This document shows, one piece after another, positions 6,276-13,174 of a stretch of 16,835 bases of DNA (its first letter is position 1; every line of letters starts with the position of its first letter). The notes beneath the pieces were generated by a model, which was not told the DNA's origin, did no database searches, and saw only the letters and a program-made list of their open reading frames with translations. The position numbers and the translations under genes are program-made. This DNA comes from UMGS1071 sp045638545 (GTDB taxonomy: Bacteria; Bacillota; Clostridia; Oscillospirales; Acutalibacteraceae). The stretch is from assembly GCA_045638545.1 (NCBI GenBank), contig JAZUBL010000044.1:1-16835 (forward strand). Direction: 5' to 3'.

Positions 6276-7070
6276 CTAAATTTCAATCACGTCGCCGGCA
6301 GCCAGATAGTGAAGCTGCTCGCCCATAATTTCCTTTAAAAAGGAAAATTGTTCCACGCCGGTGCAATGGCAGGTATAGTAGGTCGTATTGTGGCACAGGA
6401 GCGCCTCGGCGGCGTTTTGCAGCACATCAGCATCATGCGACACTGCTGGGTCTAATTTCATGAAATGGAAGCCGCCTATGAGCACATCCGGGTTGAACCA
6501 TTCTGTAATATTCAGAATTCCCTTGTGGGAGCAGCCGCTGATGAGCACTTTTTTGCCGCTCTCTTCCAGCAGCAGGTATTGTTCATGGCGGAAATCATCC
6601 GGCACAAAGCCTGCTTCGGTTTTCATGGTGAGGCCGAAATTATCGGCAGGGTAGGGCACTTCGTTTTTATTGCAGGAGTATAATGTAATGCCCGCATCAA
6701 TCTGCAGCAGATCATCCACGAAAATCAGGCGGTCGCTTTCCATCAGTTTTGGATCAATACCAATGAACGTTTCTTCCGCATTATAGACGTCTGCAAAGGC
6801 ATGGCGGCTCAGGTAAACTGGTGCTGTTTGATTACACTCCAGAAAACGAAGCAGGCCGCCGCTGTGATCATAGTGCCCATGAGAAAGGATCACAATATCG
6901 ACTTTTTTCAGGTCAACGTCCAGTTTTTCTGCATTTTCTGTGAAGATACCGGTCTGGCCGGAATCGAAAAGAATATTGTGTTTTTCTGTTTCAATATACA
7001 GGCTCAGGCCATGTTCTGTATGCATACATTGGTGTGTTGTTGTATTTTCAATCAAAGAATAGATTTTCAT
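6276..7070 (-). CDS. Metallo-beta-lactamase-fold metal-dependent hydrolase (COG1237 type), 264 aa
   Basis: A cytosolic metallo-hydrolase: no leader and full length for the family. The first metal-binding motif is SHGHYDH at 63-69 (His64, His66, Asp68, His69), after the usual LFDSGQTG strand-loop (34-41). Further metal-site candidates are His182 in GCSHKG (179-184) and His202 in GGFHF or His235 in CHCTG (234-238). The GCSHKG and HCTG signatures are typical of the COG1237 group, which is often annotated as related to 7,8-dihydropterin-6-methyl-(ribofuranosyl)aminobenzene-phosphate synthase. The real substrate in bacteria is unknown. The ATG follows GGAGG by seven bases and a near-consensus promoter (7098-7126). 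It is a single-gene unit, with no operon partner to suggest a pathway. Confidence 0.9.
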   Translation of the reverse strand: MKIYSLIENTTTHQCMHTEHGLSLYIETEKHNILFDSGQTGIFTENAEKLDVDLKKVDIVILSHGHYDHSGGLLRFLECNQTAPVYLSRHAFADVYNAEETFIGIDPKLMESDRLIFVDDLLQIDAGITLYSCNKNEVPYPADNFGLTMKTEAGFVPDDFRHEQYLLLEESGKKVLISGCSHKGILNITEWFNPDVLIGGFHFMKLDPAVSHDADVLQNAAEALLCHNTTYYTCHCTGVEQFSFLKEIMGEQLHYLAAGDVIEI

Positions 7071-7097
7071 AGTGATACCTCCAAAGTTGCTGATTTA

Positions 7098-7126
7098 ATT
7101 ATAGTTCCGGCTATAGGTACCGTCAA
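7098..7126 (-). promoter_or_regulatory. Near-consensus sigma-A promoter of the hydrolase gene
   Basis: Minus-strand TTGACG (7121-7126), exactly 17 bp, and TATAAT (7098-7103). Eleven of twelve bases match the consensus, the best promoter in the window. The predicted start near 7091 leaves a leader of about 20 nt. Confidence 0.85.
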
Positions 7127-7171
7127 TATGCGATTGAAGTGATTGCTATGGCTAAAGGCAGAAACAGGCAT

Positions 7172-7206
7172 AAAAAAAGACCTCTCGATTGAGAGGTCAG
7201 TTTTTT
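7172..7206 (-). terminator. Terminator of the Na/phosphate cotransporter gene
   Basis: GACCTCTC (7179-7186) pairs with GAGAGGTC (7191-7198) over a 4-nt loop, with seven A on the left (the U-run on the minus strand) and six T on the right. It starts six bases past the stop at 7212. Confidence 0.9.
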
Positions 7207-7211
7207 ATCAA

Positions 7212-8990
7212 TCAGCGCTTAGAAACAGATTCTTTGTTTTCTAACATATAACGCTGGCTGAAGCTTTCATAGTACTGCTTGAAGGACAGTGTTTTACCGG
7301 ACTTTACTTCGTTCAGGTAATGGTGTGTCTCAAAGCTGTCATGATGAATCTCGAGGATCGCTGCTGCAATGTTGGAGCAGTGGTCAGAGATTCTAGCCAG
7401 ATTAGCAAGCAGATCGTTGAGAATGAAGCCAAGCTCGATGGTGCAGGAGCCGTTCTGCAGACGAATGATGTGGTTGTGCTTGATTGTGTGCACCAGTTCA
7501 TCAATAACCTGCTCAAGCGGCTCAACCTGTGTAGCCATGTGGAGATCCTTTGTTTCGTAAGCCTTCATGGTGATGTTGAGGATTTCCTCAACAGCATTTG
7601 TCAGAACACGGAGCTCCTGAGAAGCCTCAGCGGAGAAGGTAGTACCCTTATCGTTGATTTCCTGCGCAGTTTTCTTCAGAGCAAGAGCGTGGTCGCCCAG
7701 ACGCTCATAGTCACCGATTGTATGCAGCATAACGGAAACCTTGTGGCTATCTGTCTTGGTCAGTTCCTTACCGGCAATCTTTACCAGTGTGGTGCCAAGA
7801 ATATCTTCATAGCGATCCAGTCGATCTTCATTTGTCACAACTGTTTCTGCAATTTTCTTGTCATATTGTTTTGTTAAGTTCAGCGCCATTGCTGTTGTTT
7901 CGCCAGCGAGCTTTGCCATTTCATCAGCCTGGTTGGAGCATTCTGCTACTGCAAAACCAGGTGTTGCCAGCAGACGATCGTCGATAACCTTGATAGCATC
8001 TTTTTCCTTCTTTTCTGTGCCTCTGATAACAACGTTTGCCAGTTTTTCCAGAAGCTTGCAGAATGGGAAGAGGATGAGTGTTGTGGTAACGTTAAAGATC
8101 GTATGAACGATAGAAATGCTGAGTGTGGTAGCCGGGCCATCCATGAACGGGAACTGCACAAATGCATTGATAATGTAGAAACCGCTCAGGAAGAGGATGG
8201 TACCGATAATGTTGAAGGAAAGGTGAACAATCGCAACTCTCTTTGCGCTCTTGCCAGCACCAATACAGGAGATCAGTGCTGTTACACAGGTACCAATGTT
8301 CTGGCCGAGGATAATCGGCAGAGCAGAGCCGAATGAGATGCTGCCGCCAACAGAAAGTGCCTGCAGAACGCCAACGGATGCAGAGGAGCTCTGGATGATA
8401 GCAGTAAATGCTGCACCAACAAGAACACCCAGAATTGGGTTGGAGAAGAGAGTCAGGATGTTTACGAAAGCTTCAGATTCGGTCAGGCCTTTTACGGATC
8501 CGCTCATCATCTTCATAGCATACATCAGAACACCAAATCCGATCATAATGCTTGCGATGTCACGGCGCTTGCCCTTGGCTGGAAGCATCATCAGCACTGC
8601 ACCGGCTACAGCTACAATCAGACCCAGGTTTTCCGGCTTGATCAGCTTGATGAAGATGTTATCACCTTCCAGGCCGGTCAAGCTCAGGATCCAGGCTGTC
8701 ATGGTAGTACCAATGTTGGAACCCATAATAACAGGGATCGCCTGAGAGAGCAGCATAATGCCGGAGTTAACAAAACCAACCAGCATAACCGTTACAGCAG
8801 AGGATGACTGGATGACTGCAGTAACACCGGCGCCAAGGCCTAACGCAGCAAACCTGTTTTTGGTTACTTTGCGAAGGTAGCGCTCCATGTTACCGCCGGC
8901 CATACGTTCCAGACCGGCTGACAGAACATTCATGCCATATAGGAAGAATGCAAGTCCACCGAATAAAGTGATGAAATCGAATAGAGTCAT
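7212..8990 (-). CDS. Na/phosphate cotransporter family protein with PhoU-like C-terminal domain, 592 aa
   Basis: An inner-membrane transporter of the NptA/YjbB type, expected to couple Na+ to inorganic phosphate movement. Two homologous membrane repeats carry the hallmark QSSSA at 61-65 and 200-204, each followed by a Gly-rich helix and NIGT (92-95 and 231-234). About eight hydrophobic segments lie between 5 and 315. A charged linker (about 322-345) leads to a PhoU-like helical domain (about 350-555) with DYERLGDH at 427-434 and ISDHCSN at 534-540, the metal-binding-type E/D motifs of PhoU repeats. Such fusions are common in Firmicutes. The start was moved to 8990: an upstream in-frame TTG at 9035 would add 15 polar residues, while the ATG at 8990 has AAAGGA nine bases before it and opens directly into the first membrane helix (MTLFDFITLFGG). 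No ABC-type phosphate genes are nearby. Confidence 0.93.
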   Translation of the reverse strand: MTLFDFITLFGGLAFFLYGMNVLSAGLERMAGGNMERYLRKVTKNRFAALGLGAGVTAVIQSSSAVTVMLVGFVNSGIMLLSQAIPVIMGSNIGTTMTAWILSLTGLEGDNIFIKLIKPENLGLIVAVAGAVLMMLPAKGKRRDIASIMIGFGVLMYAMKMMSGSVKGLTESEAFVNILTLFSNPILGVLVGAAFTAIIQSSSASVGVLQALSVGGSISFGSALPIILGQNIGTCVTALISCIGAGKSAKRVAIVHLSFNIIGTILFLSGFYIINAFVQFPFMDGPATTLSISIVHTIFNVTTTLILFPFCKLLEKLANVVIRGTEKKEKDAIKVIDDRLLATPGFAVAECSNQADEMAKLAGETTAMALNLTKQYDKKIAETVVTNEDRLDRYEDILGTTLVKIAGKELTKTDSHKVSVMLHTIGDYERLGDHALALKKTAQEINDKGTTFSAEASQELRVLTNAVEEILNITMKAYETKDLHMATQVEPLEQVIDELVHTIKHNHIIRLQNGSCTIELGFILNDLLANLARISDHCSNIAAAILEIHHDSFETHHYLNEVKSGKTLSFKQYYESFSQRYMLENKESVSKR

Positions 8991-9105
8991 AAATTCGCAT
9001 CCTTTACTTTTTTTCGTATTAAATTGTATTTGCAAAAAGCATTCAATGAATAGTCTACCGTACGAAAGTAAATTTTGAAGGCTTTAAATTGTTAAATCTG
9101 TGTAA

Positions 9106-9114
9106 ATTATAACA
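9106..9114 (-). promoter_or_regulatory. Extended -10 promoter of the cotransporter gene (proximal)
   Basis: Minus-strand TG T TATAAT (9106-9114) is a perfect extended -10; no good -35 is seen at 16-18 bp. The predicted start near 9099 gives a leader of about 110 nt. Confidence 0.55.
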
Positions 9115-9163
9115 TTTACTCGAACTTGCAACATTTTTCCATTGAACATTTTTAAACACGATT

Positions 9164-9172
9164 ATTATAGCA
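9164..9172 (-). promoter_or_regulatory. Second extended -10 box upstream of the cotransporter gene (distal)
   Basis: Minus-strand TG C TATAAT (9164-9172), 58 bp upstream of the proximal box. The -35 region is not recognisable. Two tandem promoters would allow two modes of control of phosphate uptake. Confidence 0.45.
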
Positions 9173-9502
9173 GAAAAGCAACAAAATTACCAGTAATCTT
9201 TTGTGATTTTTTTGATTATTTTCTGCGAAATATGTTATTTGAATGACAAAGACTGTTTTTTGAGATTATTTGATAGAAAAATTGAGTATCAAATTTGTCA
9301 TTAATTACTAAAAAATTTCGCAAAAACAGGAATATTCCTATTTTTACGAATTTTGCCTTCATCACATTCCACAAAAAATGCAGCGTAATTTTTTCATAGA
9401 ATTAACAATGTAAGAGAAATCTAACAAATGAATTTTACATTGTGATCACGATACTTTCTTCTTAAAGCGCCACAAAAAGAGAACGGTTGTGTATTTATGC
9501 AT
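9173..9502. other. AT-rich non-coding stretch with inverted repeats
   Basis: No frame with start signals is found here. It holds three inverted repeats: AATGACAAA/TTTGTCATT (9242-9250 with 9294-9302) enclosing TTTGATA/TATCAAA; a 42-bp near-palindrome centred on AGGAATATTCCT (9313-9354); and ACAATGTAA/TTACATTGT (9405-9413 with 9435-9443). All lie upstream of the cotransporter promoters and before the terminator of the ABC operon. They could be operator sites, structured RNA or relics. Confidence 0.5.
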
Positions 9503-9537
9503 AAAAAAATCCCCGGGCAGGAGAAACCTGCACGGGG
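9503..9537 (-). terminator. Terminator of the amino-acid ABC operon
   Basis: On the minus strand CCCCG and GCAGG pair with CCTGC and CGGGG (one mismatch bulge), followed by ATTTTTTT. It starts seven bases past the ATPase stop at 9545. Confidence 0.9.
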
Positions 9538-9544
9538 AGAGGGA

Positions 9545-10363
9545 TTAACCCATCTTAAAATTCTGGCTGAATCTGGAAAGGAACTCTTTTGTTCTTGGAT
9601 TCTGCGGGTTATTGATAACCTGCTCCGGTGGTCCTTCTTCAGCGATAACACCTTTATCCATGAAGATGATTCTGTCCGCAACGTCGTGTGCAAACTCAAT
9701 TTCATGGGTTACGATCACCATTGTAAAGCCTTTTTCCTTCAGCATTTTGATTACGTTCAAAACTTCGCCTGTCAGTTCAGGGTCCAGCGCAGAAGTCGGT
9801 TCGTCAAAGCAAAGTACATCAGGAGACTGTGCCAGCGCACGGGCAATTGCTACACGCTGCTGCTGACCGCCGGAAAGCTGGCATGGATAGTTGTTAGCCT
9901 TATCGGTCAGACCAACACGTTCCAGCAGATCCATGGCATCCTGTCGAATACGTTCTTTAATATCTTTTCGGCAGTTGCAGCCTTCATATTTGTCGCCGCA
10001 CTTTTTCATTTCATCCTTTGCATTCAGCAGAGGTGCAAGCATAATGTTGTCCAGCACACTGTACTGTGGGAACAGGTTGAAGGACTGGAACACCAGGCCA
10101 AAGTGCAGTCTGTTCTTACGCTTTTCACTGTCAGAGAGCTTTCGTCCGCTGCCTGCGTCCAAAAGTGTCTGACCATTTACAATGATCTTGCCGCGATTTG
10201 GTGTTTCCAAAAAGTTAAGGCATCGAAGCAGCGTTGTTTTACCGCTGCCGGATGATCCGATAATAGCAACAACGTCGCCTTTATCGAGAGAAAACGAGAT
10301 GTTCTTCAGAACTTCTGTTTTGCCAAAGCTCTTTTGAATATTTTCCACTCTTAACATTGACAT
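9545..10363 (-). CDS. Polar amino-acid ABC transporter, ATP-binding protein (GlnQ/HisP type), 272 aa
   Basis: The motor subunit of an importer, bound to the cytosolic face of the permease. Motifs in order: Walker A GSSGSGKTT (36-44), Q-loop Gln93 in VFQSFNLFPQ, signature LSGGQQQR (163-170), Walker B VLCFDEP (183-189, Glu188 catalytic), D-loop SALD (191-194), switch His220. All are intact. The protein is about 25-30 residues longer than the classical 240-aa form; the extra part lies at 114-140, between the Q-loop and the signature, and contains Cys122, Cys129 and Cys131. Similar insertions occur in Clostridia homologues. It is the last gene of the operon: the ATG is 18 bases after the permease stop, with GGATGG ten bases upstream. 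Substrate cannot be read from this subunit. Confidence 0.95.
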   Translation of the reverse strand: MSMLRVENIQKSFGKTEVLKNISFSLDKGDVVAIIGSSGSGKTTLLRCLNFLETPNRGKIIVNGQTLLDAGSGRKLSDSEKRKNRLHFGLVFQSFNLFPQYSVLDNIMLAPLLNAKDEMKKCGDKYEGCNCRKDIKERIRQDAMDLLERVGLTDKANNYPCQLSGGQQQRVAIARALAQSPDVLCFDEPTSALDPELTGEVLNVIKMLKEKGFTMVIVTHEIEFAHDVADRIIFMDKGVIAEEGPPEQVINNPQNPRTKEFLSRFSQNFKMG

Positions 10364-10381
10364 AATAATCGTACCATCCGT

Positions 10382-11032
10382 TTAACCTTTGTAGTAATTC
10401 ATTTTCTTCTCGATGAAGGAGAAGAGCAGTGTCAGCGCGCCGCAGAAAGCCAGGAAGAAGACCGCAGAGTAGAACAGCGGCCAGATGAGGCCTTCCATGG
10501 AGAAGTCCTTTGCGTTCATCAGGATCTCCGGAATTGCGATAACGCTGGAGAGGGAAGTATCCTTAACCAGGGTGATGATTTCGTTGCCCATTGGAGGAAC
10601 GATCTTTTTAATCACCTGGAACAGCACGATCTTGAAGAAGATCTGTGCTTTGGTCATGCCGAGTACCTGGCCGGCCTCGTACTGACCCTTTGGAATACTT
10701 TCGATACCGCCGCGGAAAATTTCGGAGAAATAAGCGGCGTAGTTAATGATAAATGCGATCAGAGCAGCCGTCATACGGTCAAATCGGAAGTTACCGTCCG
10801 AGATGAGCGGTGGTATGTAGAAGACGACAAACAGCTGCAGCATCAGTGGCGTACCACGAATAACCCACACGAAAACTTTCGTGAACCATTTGAGCGGTAT
10901 GAATTTTGACATAGAACCGCCGGAGATAAGAAGACCCAACGGCAGCGCTATGAGAAGGGTACCAGCAAAAATAATACTATTCTGCCCAAAGCCCTCCAAC
11001 AACCGCAACGTTACTTGCCAAAATTGTTCCAT
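10382..11032 (-). CDS. Polar amino-acid ABC transporter, permease (HisM/GlnP type), 216 aa
   Basis: An inner-membrane permease with about five hydrophobic segments (17-37, 52-75, 88-104, 160-172 weaker, 184-206). RGTPLMLQLF (59-68) is the characteristic segment of the His/Glu/Gln/Arg permease family. The EAA loop that docks the ATPase is at 119-150 (EAGQVLGMTKAQ and following, with Gly125). It is full length for the family. The operon has only one permease gene, so a homodimer is inferred. AGGTGA lies ten bases before the ATG. The gene follows the binding-protein gene by 71 bases, a gap that holds a hairpin at 11086-11101. Confidence 0.95.
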   Translation of the reverse strand: MEQFWQVTLRLLEGFGQNSIIFAGTLLIALPLGLLISGGSMSKFIPLKWFTKVFVWVIRGTPLMLQLFVVFYIPPLISDGNFRFDRMTAALIAFIINYAAYFSEIFRGGIESIPKGQYEAGQVLGMTKAQIFFKIVLFQVIKKIVPPMGNEIITLVKDTSLSSVIAIPEILMNAKDFSMEGLIWPLFYSAVFFLAFCGALTLLFSFIEKKMNYYKG

Positions 11033-11085
11033 TTCTTAAATTCACCTAGATTTTAATATTTTGTTGTAATTATAAAATTGCTTTT

Positions 11086-11101
11086 CCTTATATATATAAG
11101 G
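11086..11101. other. Palindromic hairpin between binding-protein and permease genes
   Basis: CCTTATATATATAAGG is a perfect 16-bp palindrome just after the binding-protein stop. No T-run follows directly on the minus strand. In comparable importer operons such hairpins protect the upstream binding-protein mRNA, giving more binding protein than permease; that role is inferred here. Confidence 0.45.
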
Positions 11102-11103
11102 GA

Positions 11104-12000
11104 TTATGCCTCAGCTTCTACCAGGATGAGGGAGTCGAGGTGATACTTCTCAGCGATCTGCTGCAGTGTACCGTCGTTAGCCAGCTTCTGGATAGCAGCG
11201 TTAACCTGTGCTGTTGTGGAAGCAGCGTTCTTGCGGAATGCAATACCGTACTGCTCTGGAGCAAATTCCTTGGACTCTACAACTGCCAGATCAGCATAGT
11301 CGGAGCCTTCGCCCAGGGAGCCGATGGACATAACGTAGTCAATGATAGCGATGTCAGCTGTGCCAGCCTTAACCTCGAGGAGAGTCTTAGCCTGGGAGTC
11401 AACTGCTGTGTAGTTACCGTTTGCAAAGTACTCGTCTGTTGTAGCAACAGTTTCGCCAGCGGACTTCTTCTCAGCAACGATGTTTGCACCTTCAGCAGAT
11501 GCGCCGTACTTCTCAACGTTCTCTGCCTTTACAACCATAACCTGCTTGTTCTGCATGTATGGTGTGGAGATGGACATGTTAGCCTGACGCTCTTCTGTGA
11601 TTGTCATGCCGTTCCAGATGCAGTCGATTGTCTTAGCGTTGAGCTCAACTTCCTTGGATTCCCAGTCGATCTTCTGGAACTCAGCTTCTACGCCCAGCTC
11701 TGCGCAAACAGCCTTTGCAAACTCTGTCTCAAAGCCTGTCAGCTCATTGTTTTCGTCCATGTAGTTCATTGGCTCAAAGTATGTGATACCGATTACCATC
11801 TTGCCCTTAGCCTGGATGTCTGTCCAGTCGGAGTCTGCTGCTGGATCGGTGATTTCAACTGTAGATGTAACGTCTGCAGAGGAATCTGTGTTGTCATCAA
11901 CAACAGGTTCTGTGCCACCGCCGCCGCAGCCAGCAAGTGCTACTGTGGAAACCAGAAGAGCAGCAGAGATGATTGCGCCGATTTTAGTGATTTTTTTCAT
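11104..12000 (-). CDS. Amino-acid ABC transporter, substrate-binding lipoprotein (SBP family 3), 298 aa
   Basis: The extracellular ligand receptor of the importer, lipid-anchored. The leader MKKITK with hydrophobic core ends in LAGC (22-25, Cys25), then an acidic, Thr/Ser-rich linker to about residue 48. The SBP_bac_3 domain (about 50-290) shows the family signatures: GKMVIGITYFEPMNY near the start, TGFETEFAKAV, DWESKEVEL, CIWNGMTITEERQ, and ADIAIIDYVM in the second lobe. The start is the ATG at 12000, preceded by GGAGGA with spacing of seven; an in-frame TTG at 12015 lies inside the ribosome binding site. It is the first gene of the operon, behind the promoter at 12045-12074. The ligand is probably a polar amino acid or similar small molecule, but the exact one is not readable. 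Confidence 0.95.
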   Translation of the reverse strand: MKKITKIGAIISAALLVSTVALAGCGGGGTEPVVDDNTDSSADVTSTVEITDPAADSDWTDIQAKGKMVIGITYFEPMNYMDENNELTGFETEFAKAVCAELGVEAEFQKIDWESKEVELNAKTIDCIWNGMTITEERQANMSISTPYMQNKQVMVVKAENVEKYGASAEGANIVAEKKSAGETVATTDEYFANGNYTAVDSQAKTLLEVKAGTADIAIIDYVMSIGSLGEGSDYADLAVVESKEFAPEQYGIAFRKNAASTTAQVNAAIQKLANDGTLQQIAEKYHLDSLILVEAEA

Positions 12001-12044
12001 GATGAATTCCTCCAAACAATATTTGTTAATATTAGTGTCGTATT

Positions 12045-12074
12045 ATTATAGCACTAACGCTCTATCAAAGTAAA
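12045..12074 (-). promoter_or_regulatory. Promoter of the ABC importer operon, with overlapping inverted repeat
   Basis: Minus-strand TTTACT (12069-12074), 18-bp spacer ending in TGC, TATAAT (12045-12050), an extended -10. An inverted repeat AACGCT/AGCGTT (12056-12061 with 12074-12079) spans the spacer and the -35, as expected for a repressor site. Confidence 0.7.
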
Positions 12075-12318
12075 GCGTTTTGCTCGAAAAAACCATTTTT
12101 TCTGCAAATAATAAGAATCATCAATCAAAATATTGCTTGTACAATGCAAATTTATTGGATTTGGTTATGGATTCCATCAGAATGTATGGATAAAAACAAT
12201 TTTACTTCGGCCGTGAGAAAGCGTAAACTATAATTATTCATAAATGATATTAAGTAATGCATAAATGAGATTAAAACGCGGCAGGACGGAAAAGCTGCGG
12301 AGAAAGCGAGGAGAAGCA
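12075..12318. promoter_or_regulatory. Divergent control region and probable promoter of the isomerase/reductase operon
   Basis: TATAAT at 12229-12234 is the likely -10 of the plus-strand operon; the -35 is poor (TTCGGC at 17 bp), which suggests activator need or low basal activity. AAAGCGTTT (12072-12080) near the importer promoter and AAAGCGTAAA (12218-12227) just upstream of this -10 share a core that also forms the inverted repeat at the importer promoter. Downstream of the -10 is a direct repeat CATAAATGAKATTAA (12239-12253 and 12260-12274), 21 bp apart. GAGGAG (12308-12313) is the ribosome binding site for 12319. Confidence 0.5.
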
Positions 12319-13170
12319 ATGTCATTGCAAATGCCATTAACGATCAGCTCCTGGTCATTGGGTGATCAGTGTACATTTGAAGAGCGTGTGTCCGCAGCAA
12401 AAGCAGCAGGGTTCGAGGGAATCGGCCTGCGGGCTGAAACTTATGTTGATGCAAGAAACGAGGGCCTGACTGATCAGGATATCCTGCAGATTCTGGACCG
12501 ATACGGTATGAAAGTAACGGAAGTCGAGTACATCGTACAGTGGGCAGAGGCGAACCGCTCTTACGAACAGAAGTACAAAGAGCAGCTGTGCTTCCATATG
12601 TGCGAGCTGTTTGGCGTTGGCCACATCAACTGCGGCCTGATGGAATCCTATTCTGTAGAATACACAGCCCAGAAGCTCCGTGAACTTTGCCACCGTGCAG
12701 GCAAGCTGGTAATTGGCGTGGAGCCAATGCCATACAGCGGTATTCCAGATGTACAGAAGGGCTGGGCAGTAGTTGCAGCGGCAGGCGTTGCCAATGCAAA
12801 GCTGATTTTAGACAGCTGGCACTGGGTTCGTGCAAACCAGCCGAACGATTTAAAGGTGCTGGAAGGTATCCCGCCGGAGAAGATCGTGTCCATTCAGATC
12901 AATGACGTACACGACCGCCCATATGCAGCGTCTGTGCTGAGAGATGAGTCCATGCACGACAGACTGGCACCGGGCACCGGTTACGGCGATACAGCCGGTT
13001 TTATCAGAATGATCAAAGCGAAGGGCATTCAGCCAAAAGCAGTGGGCGTAGAAGTGATCAGCGATGCGATCCTGTCCCGCGGCGTAGCAGAAGCTGCTTC
13101 CTATTTATATGAGTGTACAAAGCCGATCCTTGAGAAGGAATGGCCGGAGATTTTAGGAGAGAAGGAGTAA
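12319..13170 (+). CDS. Sugar phosphate isomerase/epimerase-like TIM-barrel protein, 283 aa
   Basis: A cytosolic metal-dependent TIM-barrel protein of the xylose isomerase-like / AP endonuclease 2 superfamily (PF01261). Visible features: SSW at 10-12 after the first strand, GFEGIGLR (31-38), VEPMP with Glu135, LDSWHW (164-169) with Asp165 and His168, QINDVHD (193-199) with His198, a GTGYGD loop (219-224) and GVEV with Glu245; the Glu, Asp/His, His and Glu set is the usual metal site. This family includes isomerases, epimerases, 3-dehydroshikimate dehydratases and C-deglycosidase subunits, so the reaction cannot be named. The start at 12319 has GAGGAG five bases upstream; an in-frame ATG at 12265 would add a very basic 18-residue stretch and overlaps the repeated operator, so it is rejected. 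The first gene of an operon, four bases before the next gene. Confidence 0.88.
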   Translation: MSLQMPLTISSWSLGDQCTFEERVSAAKAAGFEGIGLRAETYVDARNEGLTDQDILQILDRYGMKVTEVEYIVQWAEANRSYEQKYKEQLCFHMCELFGVGHINCGLMESYSVEYTAQKLRELCHRAGKLVIGVEPMPYSGIPDVQKGWAVVAAAGVANAKLILDSWHWVRANQPNDLKVLEGIPPEKIVSIQINDVHDRPYAASVLRDESMHDRLAPGTGYGDTAGFIRMIKAKGIQPKAVGVEVISDAILSRGVAEAASYLYECTKPILEKEWPEILGEKE

Positions 13171-13174
13171 CGGA

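Noticed and set aside
11140..12051. A 303-codon plus-strand frame opposite the binding-protein gene
   Set aside because: It is antisense to a lipoprotein with clear SBP signatures; its Cys/Leu/Val-rich translation is an artefact of codon bias.
12265..12318. An upstream start for the isomerase-like protein
   Set aside because: It would add 18 very basic residues, overlaps the direct repeat downstream of the promoter, and has no ribosome binding site.
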